Positions 43,565-50,555 of a stretch of DNA of 64,000 nucleotides are shown here, piece by piece. Position 1 is the first letter of the stretch. Each line of letters starts with the position of its first letter. Below the pieces are notes generated by a model. The model worked only from the letters and a program-made list of their open reading frames with translations. It was not told the origin of the DNA and made no database searches. The stretch covers positions 1-64,000 of the forward strand of contig JBEBRW010000028.1 of NCBI GenBank assembly GCA_040394635.1. The letters run 5' to 3'. Both the position numbers and the translations under genes were made by a program. The stretch is from UBA5239 sp040394635. Its GTDB lineage: Bacteria > Verrucomicrobiota > Lentisphaeria > Victivallales > Victivallaceae.

Positions 43565-44913
43565 AAATGAAAAAACTCTTAAGCCGTTTCCTATTTGTCC
43601 TATCCGTCTTATTCGTCCTATTGAATGCCACGGCGCAGGATGAGATCGGCAGCGCCGCTTCGGGGCGCTCGCGCCGGATCACCCCCACCGTCACCGCCAT
43701 CGCCCGGATTCTGCCGAGCATCGTCAACCTCAGTACCGAGCGGCTGTTGGAAGAGCGTAGCAACGAATTTTTTCCGTTCCTGGACAAGCGCCGCGGCTAT
43801 TCGCTGGGCAGTGGCTGCATCATTTCGGATACCGGACTGGTCATGACCAGCGCCCACGTGGTGCTTAACGCCCTGAAAATCAACGTCACCATGCACGATG
43901 GCCAGATTTTTACCGCCGAAGTGATCGCCGCCGATGAGCTTAACGATCTTGCGCTCCTGCAGCTTCACGGCGCTTCCCGCGACTCCCTGCCGCCGATTCC
44001 CATGGCCGCTCCCGGCGACCTGATTCTCGGCGAAACGGTGATCGCGGTGGGTAATCCGTACGGCCTCGGCAGTACCATCAGCCGCGGCGTGCTGAGCGCC
44101 ATCGGGCGTCAGGTGACTTATGGCGATCAGGTGGTGTTTTCCGACCTGCTCCAGACCGATTGCGCCATTCACGCCGGTAACAGCGGCGGACCGCTCATCA
44201 ATATCAACGGCGAAATGATCGGCTTGACCTCCAGCGTCATGCGCGGGGCCGAAAGTATCGGGTTTGCGATCCCGCTGCAGCGGCTGGAAAACGTTCTGTC
44301 GCGCTGGCTGACCCCGGAGCGCTTCAACAATGTTTCGGTCGGATTCATCCCGGAGGTCCGCCGCATGCAGGACGGCGAGCTGGTCTTTTACGTGGCCGAC
44401 GTCATCGCCGATTCGCCCGCCGCCAAAGCCGGTATCAAGGCCGGTTTGAAAATCACCCGTTTCAATGGACAGCCCATTACCGAATTACTGAAAATGAGCC
44501 TCCGCCTGAGCAGCGTCAAAGCCGGTGAGATTATTTCCCTGACCGTTCCCTCGGGTGCGGTCCTGCAGTTTACCGCCGAGAAAATCAGCATGTCCGACGC
44601 CGCCAACCTGGTTGAGCAGCGCCTCGGTATGAAATTGCTGCAGATGACTCCGCAGCTGATCAAAGTCATGAATTATCCCCCGGACGCCGGAGTCGTCGTC
44701 AGCAAACCGCCCGAATCCGCCCCGGATATCAAGCGTGGAGACATTCTGATCCGCCTCGGCGACATCCCGATTCACAAGCCCGAAGACGCCGCCGTCGCCC
44801 TGCGCAATTATCACTACGGCGACACCGTGCCCGCTCTGCTGGTAACGGTTCAGCAACAGGCCGACGGACGTTACCGCTTCGGCCGCAAAACCGCCAATAT
44901 CTACGTGAAATAA
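43561..44913 (+). CDS. DegP/HtrA-like periplasmic serine protease with PDZ domains
   Basis: A 450-residue exported protease of the Do family for envelope protein quality control. A signal peptide (1-26, ending ATAQ) is followed by the trypsin-like domain with the full triad H99 (TSAHVV), D129 (NDLALL) and S208 (AGNSGGP). Two PDZ-like regions follow (about 255-345 and 350-445). The hydrophobic core of the signal peptide is encoded by four 9-bp repeat units at 43587-43622. It starts within an ATGA overlap with coaB and ends next to a convergent gene. Confidence 0.9.
   Translation: MKMKKLLSRFLFVLSVLFVLLNATAQDEIGSAASGRSRRITPTVTAIARILPSIVNLSTERLLEERSNEFFPFLDKRRGYSLGSGCIISDTGLVMTSAHVVLNALKINVTMHDGQIFTAEVIAADELNDLALLQLHGASRDSLPPIPMAAPGDLILGETVIAVGNPYGLGSTISRGVLSAIGRQVTYGDQVVFSDLLQTDCAIHAGNSGGPLININGEMIGLTSSVMRGAESIGFAIPLQRLENVLSRWLTPERFNNVSVGFIPEVRRMQDGELVFYVADVIADSPAAKAGIKAGLKITRFNGQPITELLKMSLRLSSVKAGEIISLTVPSGAVLQFTAEKISMSDAANLVEQRLGMKLLQMTPQLIKVMNYPPDAGVVVSKPPESAPDIKRGDILIRLGDIPIHKPEDAAVALRNYHYGDTVPALLVTVQQQADGRYRFGRKTANIYVK
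43587..43622 (+). repeat. 9-bp repeat encoding the DegP-like signal peptide core
   Basis: Units TTTCCTATT, TGTCCTATC, CGTCTTATT, CGTCCTATT. They encode the hydrophobic stretch FLFVLSVLFVLL. A decayed relative lies at 8327-8356 in the opposite orientation. Confidence 0.8.
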
Positions 44914-44914
44914 A

Positions 44915-45433
44915 TTAGAATTTTAACTTTTGGAAGAGCTCGACCAGTTGCTTGTCGAGTTTGGGCATGGGGTATTCCAGCGGCGTCCGCTTCTGGATGG
45001 CGATGACTGCCAGCATCCACAGGATCATCAGACTGCCGGCGGTCAGGTTCTGCCAGGAGTAGAATTCCCAGGCCAGATGCGTGCCGAATTCCCGGTTGCT
45101 GAACGGCCAGAAATAGCTGATCGTCCACCCTTCGCCGGAGCCGAAATAATCCATCAGGAGATGAATATGCATCAGCGCCAGATAGGCGAAAAAACTCAAA
45201 ATTCGCGGCTGGGAAAACCACGCCAGAAGTGCCGACGCCACGACGATGAACAGGAGGTTGTGCCCCAGTACATGGTGATAGTCGAGGTAAACTTCCCACC
45301 CGGCGATCATGCTCAGTCCGTCGAGGTCCGGCAGCAGTGAGGCCGCCATGCAGAAGAAACGCTCACGCGCCCCGAACCGGGGAATCAGGTTCCCCGCGTT
45401 CCAGCCAAAAAGAGCGTGCGTCTGAAGATGCAT
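44915..45433 (-). CDS. YdjM-like membrane-bound metal-dependent hydrolase family protein
   Basis: A 172-residue protein with about four membrane helices. The family motifs are an N-terminal His (HLQTHALFGW), SLLPDLDGL, YHHVLGHNLLF and HIHLLMDYFGSG, which form the predicted metal site. Members (DUF457/YdjM) are annotated as hydrolases from sequence only; true substrates are unknown. It is convergent with the DegP-like gene and lies 6 bases downstream of the next minus-strand gene, so those two are probably one transcript. Confidence 0.8.
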   Translation of the reverse strand: MHLQTHALFGWNAGNLIPRFGARERFFCMAASLLPDLDGLSMIAGWEVYLDYHHVLGHNLLFIVVASALLAWFSQPRILSFFAYLALMHIHLLMDYFGSGEGWTISYFWPFSNREFGTHLAWEFYSWQNLTAGSLMILWMLAVIAIQKRTPLEYPMPKLDKQLVELFQKLKF

Positions 45434-45439
45434 TAAGCG

Positions 45440-46132
45440 TTATTGCTCGACGGTTTCGAAGGATTTGATGTTGGCGTATTTGACCCGGATGCTCCGCAGC
45501 TTGCCGGTGGGCGGGTCGATGACTTCAAAGGCCGCCACGTCTTCCATGATATTCTTGATCTGCTCGACCTTCAGCTCGCGCCCGTCGAGGGTTTTTACCC
45601 GGAACGGACCCTTGCGGTTTCCGTCGGCGTCGACCGAGAGCCCTTCCAGCAGTGTCCGGCTCACGCTGTTGGTCGGCGCGATCACCTCGCGCTCGCGTCG
45701 GACCTCGGCTTCCACTTTGGCTTGCTTGTCGGCCTCGTATTGGGCGATCCAGTCGCGGAACTCGAGCTGCGGCTGGCCGGCTTTTTTCTGTTCGCGGTTG
45801 TAGCTGTTGAACTGTGTGCGGAGAAACGCCATGTTAACGCCGAGGCGGTTTTCCAGATCGCGTTCCTGCTTGCGCACTTTGGCCACTTCCAGGTTCGGCG
45901 AGAGCTTGGCGCCGATCAGGATCGGGTAAATCCACGGCAGGATCAGCCCGCCGAAGAAGTGGATGAACATCCCGCGCATTCGCATTTCCGCAATCGTCGC
46001 CGAGGCGAAAGCACTGCCCAGCACCACGACCAGCACCACGGCCCACAGGCCCAGGCAGGTCAGGTTTATTTCCGTAATTCCGTTGAGCAATATTTTCGCC
46101 CAGTCGATGATACCCTGTATTGTTCTGATCAT
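45440..46132 (-). CDS. two-helix membrane protein of unknown function
   Basis: A 230-residue protein with two membrane helices (about 24-46 and 54-74) followed by a charged coiled-coil stretch (about 82-150) and a C-terminal small beta domain (about 160-230; FRVKTLDGRELKVEQIKNI). I do not recognise the family. It begins about 120 bases from the divergent AraC gene and is followed by the YdjM-like gene. Confidence 0.7.
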   Translation of the reverse strand: MIRTIQGIIDWAKILLNGITEINLTCLGLWAVVLVVVLGSAFASATIAEMRMRGMFIHFFGGLILPWIYPILIGAKLSPNLEVAKVRKQERDLENRLGVNMAFLRTQFNSYNREQKKAGQPQLEFRDWIAQYEADKQAKVEAEVRREREVIAPTNSVSRTLLEGLSVDADGNRKGPFRVKTLDGRELKVEQIKNIMEDVAAFEVIDPPTGKLRSIRVKYANIKSFETVEQ

Positions 46133-46243
46133 ATCAAAAGCACCTGAAATAATGATTATTTTTCAATATAGCACAAATTTTTCGGAGTTGCAAGTTTCCG
46201 GAGGTTTTATTGTTTTCCGGCTTTAATTTGCCGAAACGGATAT

Positions 46244-46249
46244 TATAAT
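46244..46249 (+). promoter_or_regulatory. -10 element next to the AraC-family start codon
   Basis: TATAAT ends five bases before the ATG at 46255, so transcription would start at or near the start codon. No good -35 is visible at the usual distance. Confidence 0.45.
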
Positions 46250-46254
46250 ATGGC

Positions 46255-47130
46255 ATGCTTTACAGACTGGACTATACGAATGGCTGCGAAAGACTCTGGA
46301 CCCGCGCCTGGACCGAAATGGCCCCCGGCAGCGAACTCCGTCCGGAGCTGCTGACGTTTGCCATGGTTTCTCCGAAAAGCTGCGGCGCGTGGCACCCTCA
46401 CCACCACCTCGGCTACGAGCTCATCATTCCCATGCGCGGCATGCGCTACGCCTGTACGGTCAATCATACCCCGGTCGAGCTCAAATCCGGCGAGGCGCTG
46501 CTGCTCGGCCCGGACGATGTCCATACCGACATCCTGAACCCTGGGCAGAGTTTCTTCGCCTTCAATTTCCAGCTCCGTATGCTCTCCGGCACCCCCACGG
46601 TCATCCGGGTTTTTCAGAACAATCTGCCCGTCGAATCCCGCAAAGCCGCCTTCGACGGCGAGCGCCTCTACCGGCTGATCGACGACCTCAACCACGAGAT
46701 CGAACAGAGCCGCAAAACCGTTTATTACTCGGTCAACAACATTTTCGCCGTTCTTTTCTGGGAACTGATCGCGGCCATTCCCAACGACGCCCTCGAGCCC
46801 GGCCTGCTGCGCCAGTGCCGCGAGGACAAATTGCTGGCGGATATCCTCCGCATTTTCGAGGAAAACCTGACCCGCAACCTTAACAACAGCGAGATCGCCG
46901 CCATGCTCAACATCAGCCTGAGCCAGTTGACCCATCACTGCGCCCGTATCCTTGGCTGTTCCCCGGCCAAAGCGTTCCTGAAATACCGCATCCAGAGCGC
47001 GGAGCAATTTCTCCGCAGCAATCCCGCGCTCAGTGTCAAGGAAGCCGCTGAACGCTTCGGCTTCGCCAATGAATTTTATTTCTCCCGCGCCTTCAAGCGC
47101 ATCACCGGCAAAAATCCGTCAGCATACTAA
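46255..47130 (+). CDS. AraC family transcriptional regulator
   Basis: A 291-residue regulator with an N-terminal cupin-type ligand domain (about 25-110; HHHLGYELIIPMRG) and a C-terminal double helix-turn-helix (about 190-291; NNSEIAAMLNISLSQLTHH and VKEAAERFGFANEFYFSRAF, KRITGKNPSAY). Its likely target is the GH130 gene 130 bases downstream. The 5' end is odd: a TATAAT box ends five bases upstream of the ATG, which suggests a leaderless mRNA or a later start. Confidence 0.9.
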   Translation: MLYRLDYTNGCERLWTRAWTEMAPGSELRPELLTFAMVSPKSCGAWHPHHHLGYELIIPMRGMRYACTVNHTPVELKSGEALLLGPDDVHTDILNPGQSFFAFNFQLRMLSGTPTVIRVFQNNLPVESRKAAFDGERLYRLIDDLNHEIEQSRKTVYYSVNNIFAVLFWELIAAIPNDALEPGLLRQCREDKLLADILRIFEENLTRNLNNSEIAAMLNISLSQLTHHCARILGCSPAKAFLKYRIQSAEQFLRSNPALSVKEAAERFGFANEFYFSRAFKRITGKNPSAY

Positions 47131-47165
47131 TTTGTCATCTATGCTTGTAAGTAAATTAGTATGCT
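47121..47165. repeat. 13-bp perfect inverted repeat between the AraC and GH130 genes
   Basis: AGCATACTAATTT (47121-47133) and AAATTAGTATGCT (47153-47165) are separated by 19 bases. The left arm overlaps the AraC stop codon. There is no T run, so it is not a classical terminator. CTATGC(C) also occurs three times in direct orientation at 47139, 47164 and 47184. Confidence 0.8.
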
Positions 47166-47200
47166 ATGCCTGAATGGATATGACTATGCCGGAAAAGGCA

Positions 47201-47229
47201 TTCCATTTTCGTGCCGTTTGTTGTATATT
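47201..47229 (+). promoter_or_regulatory. probable activator-dependent promoter of the GH130 gene
   Basis: A weak -35 (TTCCAT, 47201-47206) lies 17 bases before TATATT (47224-47229). A poor -35 is usual for AraC-activated promoters. Confidence 0.45.
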
Positions 47230-47260
47230 ATTAATAACTTAACAAACGGAGACTTTCGCT

Positions 47261-48289
47261 ATGAGCATCAAACGTTATGAGCACAATCCGCTGCTGAAGG
47301 CCGCAGATTTATCGTATCCCTCCTCGCTGGTTTTCAATGCCGGGATCACCAAATACCGCGGTCGGTATGTCATGGTATTTCGCAACGACGTGGGCTTCAC
47401 CCCCGAGAAACGCGACAAAATCTACATCAACCTCGGTATTGCCCTCAGCGACGACGGCAAAAAATGGCGTCCGCTCCCCACTCCGTGGCTGGAAACCACC
47501 CATTGCCACCCCGAAGTCGAGCGTTTCTACGATCCGCGCCTCACGGTGATCGACGATGTCTGCTATATCTGCTTTGCGGTCGATACGCCCTTCGGCGTCT
47601 GCGGCGGAGTCGGCCGGATCAGCGAGGATTTCAGCCGGGTCGAAGTCCTCTCGATTTCCACCCCGGAGAACCGCAATATGGTTCTCTTTCCGGAAAAAAT
47701 CAACGGCAAATTCGTCCGCCTCGAGCGTCCGTTTCCCGAATACAGCCTTGGGTACAAGGAAAAATTCGACGTCTGGATGTCGAGCTCCACGGACGGCCTC
47801 AACTGGGGTGACTCCAAGCTGGTTCTGTCCTCCACCGAAGTGCCGTTCTGCAACTGCAAAATCGGCCCCGCAGCCCCGCCTGTGCGCACCGCAAAAGGCT
47901 GGCTGACCACCTTTCACGCGGTCTGGAAAGATAAAGACAAAGAGTTGTTCTGTTGGAAATCCAACGGTGCCCCGTGGTGCAAAACATATTACGCCGGGAT
48001 CATGCTGCTCGACCTGAACGATCCCTCCAAAGTCATCGGCATGAGCCGCACCCCGCTGCTCACGCCCGAGACGAAATACGAACTTGAGGGTTTCCGTGGC
48101 TCGGTGATTTTCCCCGGCGGCATGATTCTGGAAGACGACGGCGAAGTCAAGATTTACTACGGCGCGGCCGACACCGTCGAATGCCTGGCCACCGCCCACG
48201 TCGACGAGTTGCTGGCCATGTGCGAACCGATCGAACTCGATCACTTCCGCATGAACGGCGCAACCATCGACTGCAAATCCCCGTTTTAA
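47261..48289 (+). CDS. GH130-family glycoside phosphorylase/hydrolase
   Basis: A 342-residue five-bladed beta-propeller enzyme of the GH130 type, which act on beta-mannosides, usually by phosphorolysis. Family segments visible are HNPLLKAADL, FNAGITKYRGRY, RFYDPRLTVIDD, NMVLFPEKINGKFVRLERP and IYYGAADT. No signal peptide, so it is cytoplasmic and fits intracellular mannoside breakdown. Subfamily and exact substrate cannot be decided. Upstream lies the AraC regulator with candidate binding repeats. Confidence 0.88.
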   Translation: MSIKRYEHNPLLKAADLSYPSSLVFNAGITKYRGRYVMVFRNDVGFTPEKRDKIYINLGIALSDDGKKWRPLPTPWLETTHCHPEVERFYDPRLTVIDDVCYICFAVDTPFGVCGGVGRISEDFSRVEVLSISTPENRNMVLFPEKINGKFVRLERPFPEYSLGYKEKFDVWMSSSTDGLNWGDSKLVLSSTEVPFCNCKIGPAAPPVRTAKGWLTTFHAVWKDKDKELFCWKSNGAPWCKTYYAGIMLLDLNDPSKVIGMSRTPLLTPETKYELEGFRGSVIFPGGMILEDDGEVKIYYGAADTVECLATAHVDELLAMCEPIELDHFRMNGATIDCKSPF

Positions 48290-48352
48290 TACTGAAGCAC
48301 CCCACCTAGCTTCTCACTGAGCGATTGCTTCCCGTGAAGCTTGTTATATTGT

Positions 48353-48604
48353 TCAAACAAGATAGATCGCGATCAGGATCACCGCGAGGATGAAAATGAC
48401 CATGACTATGATTGGGCCGCGCCAGTTTTGCTTTGGCTTGGCGGCTGCCGGTAAATCCTCGGGCGGCGGCATTTCCTCGCATTCAACCAAGGCCGCGGGC
48501 TGTTTGCCGCAACGCTTGCAGGTGAAATTCTGCCCGAGTGTCGGAATCCGGTAATCATCCGTGACCTGTTGAACTTGTGAGCAATGCAAACATTTGACCA
48601 GCAT
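48353..48604 (-). CDS. small zinc-ribbon protein with a C-terminal membrane anchor
   Basis: An 83-residue protein: an N-terminal zinc ribbon with two CXXC pairs (KCLHC and TCKRC), a Pro-rich linker (MPPPEDLPAAAKPK) and a C-terminal membrane helix (IIVMVIFILAVILIAIYLV). The topology is tail-anchored with the ribbon in the cytoplasm. The start at 48604 is preferred since AGGAG lies seven bases upstream. Such ribbons resemble MJ0042-type domains; function unknown. It is transcribed away from the LacI gene. Confidence 0.75.
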   Translation of the reverse strand: MLVKCLHCSQVQQVTDDYRIPTLGQNFTCKRCGKQPAALVECEEMPPPEDLPAAAKPKQNWRGPIIVMVIFILAVILIAIYLV

Positions 48605-48701
48605 AAAACGACTCCTGAGTTTACTGAAATGTATACGCCCAAACCCCAAATGCAAATTTCCTGCCGGGAGAATAAAAAATATTTATTTTTCGGGTGGGGT
48701 G

Positions 48702-48729
48702 TTGACAAATGCGAATCCGGTTGTATAAT
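48702..48729 (+). promoter_or_regulatory. consensus sigma-70 promoter of the second LacI-family gene
   Basis: TTGACA (48702-48707), 16-base spacer, TATAAT (48724-48729); identical in hexamers and spacing to the promoter at 35037-35064. Confidence 0.85.
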
Positions 48730-48730
48730 T

Positions 48731-48748
48731 AAAACAAAGGTTTGTTTT
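48731..48748 (+). promoter_or_regulatory. LacI-family operator 1 of the pseudopilin operon
   Basis: AAAACAAAGGTTTGTTTT: two 8-bp inverted arms around GG, starting one base after the -10. Confidence 0.8.
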
Positions 48749-48776
48749 GATTGATATGTAGTTTAGGGTATAGAAA

Positions 48777-48790
48777 AACAAAGGTTTGTT
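48777..48790 (+). promoter_or_regulatory. LacI-family operator 2, abutting the start codon
   Basis: AACAAAGGTTTGTT, same core as operator 1, centres 44 bases apart. The next base is the A of the ATG. The central AAAGG is six bases from the ATG and could serve as the Shine-Dalgarno sequence. Confidence 0.8.
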
Positions 48791-49828
48791 ATGGTCAGGT
48801 TGACGGACATAGCGCAGGCGGTGAATCTGGATGTATCGGTGGTTTCGCGGGCATTGAGCCCACGGCCGGACCGCCATGCGGTCGTCAAAGAGGAGACGCG
48901 GCTGCTGATTCAGGAGACCGCGCGGAAGCTCGGTTACCGGCCGAACCGTCAGGCGTCGTTCTTGAAAAAGGGCGGGGCGGCCACGATTCTCTGTTTCCTG
49001 CCCGATGTGGCCGACCGGTTGATCGCGGATTTGATGATGGGGATTTCGGAAACTGCTTGTCACGAAAACTTTCCGGTCAATTTTTTCTTCGGCAGCAATG
49101 CCGGGGATTTCGGCAAGTTCATCCGGCAGGCGGAGAAGATCGGGCACTCGGGCATCATCACTTATCCGCCGGTCAAGATGCCGGTGGAAATGCAGGGCGA
49201 ACTGAACCGTTATCATCAGCACGGCGGCAAGATCCTGCTGTTGAACGTGATCTCGAATACCGGCGGCAACAGTCTTGATTCGGCTTACCGGGATATACCG
49301 CAGTTGAATATCGATGATTTCTATGGCGGACAGCTGGTCGCGAAGCATTTCCTTGAGCGCGGCTGCCGGAAATTCTACCGGAGGAGCGAAACGAGGTCCT
49401 ATGCGAACCGCAGCAACGGTTTCACCTCGATGCTGGAGGCGCATGGAGTTCAGATGGAAGAATTGACCGACGATAAATTACGATCGTTGAAAAAGGAAAA
49501 GGAGACGGTCGGCATTTTTGCGGAACATGACTTCATCGCCTATAAATTGCTGACGGAGCTCAGCGGACAGGGGATTCGGGCCGGTGAAAAGGTATTGGTG
49601 GCGGGCTTCGACGATCAGGTGACGAGCATTCGTTTCGAACCCAGCTTGACCACGGTGCACCAGCCGACCCGCATGGAGGGGCGGTTGGGCATGGAGAAAT
49701 TGATCCGGATGATTTACGGAGGCCAGGAAAGAGATGAAACGCTGAAGCCATATCTGGTTATTCGCGAAAGCACCGGAGGTCGGCGTCCCGACCCGGAAGA
49801 TCAATCAAGTGAAGAAATTATAAAATAA
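48791..49828 (+). CDS. LacI family transcriptional regulator
   Basis: A 345-residue regulator. The N-terminal helix-turn-helix is VRLTDIAQAVNLDVSVVSRAL, followed by a ligand-binding core with VLVAGFDDQVTSIRFEP and TVHQPTRMEGRLG, characteristic of LacI/GalR proteins. Two AACAAAGGTTTGTT operators overlap its promoter and translation start, so it represses itself and most likely the pseudopilin-DUF4838-DUF4434 genes behind it. The distance to the next gene is 20 bases with AAGGAG before its start. Confidence 0.92.
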   Translation: MVRLTDIAQAVNLDVSVVSRALSPRPDRHAVVKEETRLLIQETARKLGYRPNRQASFLKKGGAATILCFLPDVADRLIADLMMGISETACHENFPVNFFFGSNAGDFGKFIRQAEKIGHSGIITYPPVKMPVEMQGELNRYHQHGGKILLLNVISNTGGNSLDSAYRDIPQLNIDDFYGGQLVAKHFLERGCRKFYRRSETRSYANRSNGFTSMLEAHGVQMEELTDDKLRSLKKEKETVGIFAEHDFIAYKLLTELSGQGIRAGEKVLVAGFDDQVTSIRFEPSLTTVHQPTRMEGRLGMEKLIRMIYGGQERDETLKPYLVIRESTGGRRPDPEDQSSEEIIK

Positions 49829-49848
49829 CAACGCACAAGGAGCGGAAA

Positions 49849-50535
49849 ATGAAGCAAAAGAATTTCACACTTATCGAATTGCTGGTTGTAATAGCGATTA
49901 TAGCGATTATGGCGGCAATGCTGCTGCCGGCCCTGAACAAGGCCCGGGATAAAGCGCGAATGTCCGCCTGTACCTCAAATCTGAAACAATTGGGATTATC
50001 CATGTATAGCTACAGTGATACTTATGACGGATTTTTCACTCCGAAATACGGTCCGGTGGCTTACACTCAATATTGGTTTCTCTATCTGTCGGATTTCGGC
50101 CAGCATGGATTGAAGCTTAAGAAAGGCGAGGCGGAGCACAAGGGCGTTTTTGTGTGTCCTGCCAGTCTGGGACTGTTCAGCGACGATGCCACCCAGGCCG
50201 ACGGCAACATGCGCGCCTCGATGAATTACGGCATGAACGACAATATTTCGTCCGATACCAATTCCGGCATAACGTACAAATCCAAAAAAGTGACTCAAAT
50301 CAAGCGTCCGGCGGCTTTGCTGATGATCAGCGAAGCGCTGGTCCGTTTCGACCGTCCCGCCAAGCCCATACCGACCACATACTGCATCAACACCAGAACC
50401 ACCGGCTCGCCGACGGTCTATAATTTCGCCCCGGATTATACGGTTCATGCGGGCCTGGCCAATATCCTATGGGGGGATGGCCACGTGGAGGCCAGGACAC
50501 ACAATGCACTGCAGGATGAAGATTTAACTTTATAA
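49849..50535 (+). CDS. prepilin-type protein with H-X9-DG motif (DUF1559-like pseudopilin)
   Basis: A 228-residue pseudopilin-like protein. The N-terminus KNFTLIELLVVIAIIAIMAA is a type IV prepilin cleavage/methylation signal with the Glu at position 5 after the expected cleavage site. The C-terminus carries HAGLANILWGDGHVEA, the H-X9-DG motif. In PVC bacteria these proteins occur in very large paralog sets of unknown role. The position between a LacI regulator and two carbohydrate-active genes ties this one to glycan use. AAGGAG is present upstream. Confidence 0.9.
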   Translation: MKQKNFTLIELLVVIAIIAIMAAMLLPALNKARDKARMSACTSNLKQLGLSMYSYSDTYDGFFTPKYGPVAYTQYWFLYLSDFGQHGLKLKKGEAEHKGVFVCPASLGLFSDDATQADGNMRASMNYGMNDNISSDTNSGITYKSKKVTQIKRPAALLMISEALVRFDRPAKPIPTTYCINTRTTGSPTVYNFAPDYTVHAGLANILWGDGHVEARTHNALQDEDLTL

Positions 50536-50555
50536 TAATGAAGGGGTATCATATA

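Noticed and set aside
47121..47165. Rho-independent terminator after the AraC gene
   Set aside because: The stem is AT-rich with a 19-base loop and is not followed by a T run; a regulatory role is more likely.
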